Assembly (NCBI GenBank): GCA_028723145.1
Contig: JAQYFM010000065.1
Span: 1-15,793 of the forward strand
Direction: 5' to 3'
DNA length: 15,793 nucleotides
From: Spirochaetales bacterium
GTDB lineage: Bacteria > Spirochaetota > Spirochaetia > Sphaerochaetales > Sphaerochaetaceae
Every line of letters starts with the position of its first letter. The first letter of the stretch is position 1. Shown piece by piece: positions 14,079 through 15,793 of the stretch. Made by a program: the position numbers and the translations under genes. The notes under the pieces were generated by a model. The model saw only the letters and a list, made by a program, of their open reading frames with translations. It ran no database searches and was not told the origin of the DNA.

Positions 14079-15740
14079 TTAGAATAATCCTGAAATAACA
14101 CCACTATCTGTAATATCCATATTATTAGCAGCAGGTACCTTAGCAAGGCCAGGCATAGTCATGATATCACCTGCATATGCAACAATAAAGCCAGCCCCTG
14201 CTGATACCCTAACATCTCTAATATGGATGGTAAAATCACTTGGAGCACCTAGCTTCTTCTGGTCATCAGAGAGTGAATACTGAGTTTTTGCAATACAAAC
14301 AGGGTAAGCGGCATAACCTTCTTTTTCAGCTTTCTTAAGCTTAGTAATAACACCTGGAGCAAATTCAACACCATTTGCACCATAGATTCTCTTAGCAACA
14401 GCTTCAATCTTAGCTTTAAGAGGAACATCATCACTATAGGTAAAATGTAATTCACCCTTTGTGTTATCAAGGATATCGATTAGGCTATCAGCAAGCTCAA
14501 GACCACCGTTACCACCATTTGACCAAACATCAGCAAATGATGCCTTAACTCCCTTTGTTGCACAATACTCATTAATTAAAGCTGTCTCAGCTTCACTATC
14601 ACTAACAAAGTGGTTAATTGCTACAGTTACTGGAACATTCCAAACACTCTTAATGTTATCAATATGCTTTCCAAGGTTAGAAAGACCATTTGAAAGGGCT
14701 TCAAGGTTTTCAAGTCCTAAATTCTCTTTTTCTACTCCACCATGGAATTTAAGAGCTCTAACAGATGCAACTAAGACAATTGCATCAGGAGCTAATCCTG
14801 TGAGTCTACACTTAATATCAATAAACTTTTCTGCACCTAAATCAGCGCCAAAACCTGCTTCAGTAACAACAATATCAGAAAGCTTTAATGCAGTCTTTGT
14901 TGCAATTACACTATTACAACCATGTGCAATATTTGCAAATGGTCCAAGGTGAACGAATGCAGGAGTTCCTTCTAAGGTTTGAACTAAATTAGGCTTTAAA
15001 GCGTCTTTTAGTAAAATTGAGACAGCACCTACTCCATTAATATCCTTAAGCTTTACCTCTTCCCCTGAATATGTTCTTGCTAAAACAAGTCTTGAAAGAC
15101 GTTCCTTTAAATCTGAAATATCTGTTGCAAGACAGCAAGTTGCCATTATCTCACTTGCAGCTGTAATCTGAAAGCCATCCTCTCTAGGACAACCATTACT
15201 CTTTCCACCAAGACCAGAAATAATAGACCTTAGCTGTCTATCATTCATATCCATACAACGCTTCCAAGTTACAGTTCTTGGATCAATATTCAATGGGTTT
15301 CCTTGCATTATTGAGTTATCAAGTAAAGCGGCAATTAAGTTATTAGCTGCAGTAATAGCATGGATATCACCTGTGAAGTGAAGGTTAATATCTTCCATTG
15401 GTACGACCTGTGCATAGCCACCACCAGCAGCACCACCTTTAACACCAAAAACAGGTCCAAGTGATGGTTCTCTTAAAGCAAGAGCTACCTTTTTACCTCT
15501 CTTTGAAAGAGCATCAGCAAGTCCAATAGAGATGGTAGTCTTACCCTCTCCCGCTGGAGTTGGGTTAATAGCTGTTACTAAAACAAGCTTACCCTTATTA
15601 TCACTGTTAATCTTGGTGTAATCGATCTTAGCTTTGTAGCGACCATAGTTTTCAATTAACTCACTACCAATTCCAAGCTTTGAGGCAATATCCTCAATTT
15701 TTTTCATTTCGATACTATTTGCAATTTCTATGTCTGTCAT
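14079..15740 (-). CDS. fhs: Formate--tetrahydrofolate ligase
   Basis: The enzyme makes 10-formyltetrahydrofolate from formate, THF and ATP, feeding purine synthesis and one-carbon metabolism. The P-loop-like PTPAGEGKTT is at 61-70, followed by REPSLGPVFGVKGGAAGGGY and EDINLHFTGDIHAI; later EAGFGADLGAEKF and the C-terminal AKTQYS, MTMPGL and GVISGLF are all family hallmarks. With the ATG at 15738-15740 the protein has 553 residues and begins MTDIEIANS, as family members do. An in-frame TTG at 15780-15782 would add 14 residues not found in the family, has no good ribosome-binding site and coincides with a -35-like TTGAAT, so I reject it. The ATG also lacks a Shine-Dalgarno. It is the first gene of a two-gene operon with the esterase. 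No other acetogenesis gene is in view. Confidence 0.96.
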   Translation of the reverse strand: MTDIEIANSIEMKKIEDIASKLGIGSELIENYGRYKAKIDYTKINSDNKGKLVLVTAINPTPAGEGKTTISIGLADALSKRGKKVALALREPSLGPVFGVKGGAAGGGYAQVVPMEDINLHFTGDIHAITAANNLIAALLDNSIMQGNPLNIDPRTVTWKRCMDMNDRQLRSIISGLGGKSNGCPREDGFQITAASEIMATCCLATDISDLKERLSRLVLARTYSGEEVKLKDINGVGAVSILLKDALKPNLVQTLEGTPAFVHLGPFANIAHGCNSVIATKTALKLSDIVVTEAGFGADLGAEKFIDIKCRLTGLAPDAIVLVASVRALKFHGGVEKENLGLENLEALSNGLSNLGKHIDNIKSVWNVPVTVAINHFVSDSEAETALINEYCATKGVKASFADVWSNGGNGGLELADSLIDILDNTKGELHFTYSDDVPLKAKIEAVAKRIYGANGVEFAPGVITKLKKAEKEGYAAYPVCIAKTQYSLSDDQKKLGAPSDFTIHIRDVRVSAGAGFIVAYAGDIMTMPGLAKVPAANNMDITDSGVISGLF

Positions 15741-15752
15741 GGGCAAATAATA

Positions 15753-15782
15753 ATCATATGAATAAGTTGATGCAATATTCAA
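15753..15782 (-). promoter_or_regulatory. Putative promoter of fhs giving a very short leader
   Basis: On the minus strand TTGAAT (15777-15782) and TATGAT (15753-15758) are 18 bases apart; the -10 matches the consensus at five of six bases. Twelve bases separate the -10 from the ATG, so the leader would be about five or six bases without a ribosome-binding site. Only eleven bases upstream are visible, so other promoters cannot be excluded. Confidence 0.45.
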
Positions 15783-15793
15783 ACTTCTATTTT

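Noticed and set aside
14461..14952. Plus-strand open frame of 163 codons
   Set aside because: It lies entirely inside fhs on the opposite strand, has no ribosome-binding site and no recognisable protein features; the fhs reading is certain.
15741..15782. N-terminal extension of fhs from a TTG
   Set aside because: The extension is not found in the family, has no Shine-Dalgarno and overlaps a promoter-like element.

Overview
This AT-rich window is densely coded and lies almost entirely on the minus strand. It probably comes from a host-associated spirochaete, perhaps Sphaerochaetaceae or Treponemataceae. That guess rests on the signal peptide of the sugar-binding protein (a short Ala/Leu core ending SSVFA-QGANE), on the AT-rich codon use and on the gene mix. 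It is an inference, not a proof. No rRNA, tRNA, CRISPR array or intact insertion sequence was seen, and no stretch over 300 bases lacks a gene.

Positions 1-4400 hold a maltodextrin or alpha-glucoside operon, read leftward: binding protein, two MalF/MalG-type permeases, a LacI-family repressor, and the first 41 codons of 4-alpha-glucanotransferase (malQ), which is cut by the window edge. A sigma-70-like promoter precedes it, with two tandem AAACCGGT operator half-palindromes in its spacer. A terminator-like hairpin after the binding-protein gene probably lowers permease expression. No ABC ATPase is present, so a shared one encoded elsewhere is expected.

Positions 4540-10882 hold a regulated accessory unit. 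A LysR-type regulator is divergent from a four-gene run: an SLC13/DASS-like permease, an SDR dehydrogenase with an unusual active site, a metal-dependent amidohydrolase and a BCCT-type transporter. The run ends in a clear terminator and has an attenuator-like hairpin in the middle. The layout suggests uptake and processing of one small charged or zwitterionic compound. I could not identify the substrate, and this is the best candidate here for an undescribed system.

Positions 10918-15793 hold more ordinary genes: a YkgJ-type cysteine-cluster protein that may be translated from a leaderless mRNA, galE, a small protein whose cysteine cluster resembles that of IS1182-type transposases, an esterase D/tributyrin-esterase-like hydrolase, and formate-tetrahydrofolate ligase. 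The last two form one short operon. The ligase start is best placed at 15740, again with almost no leader.
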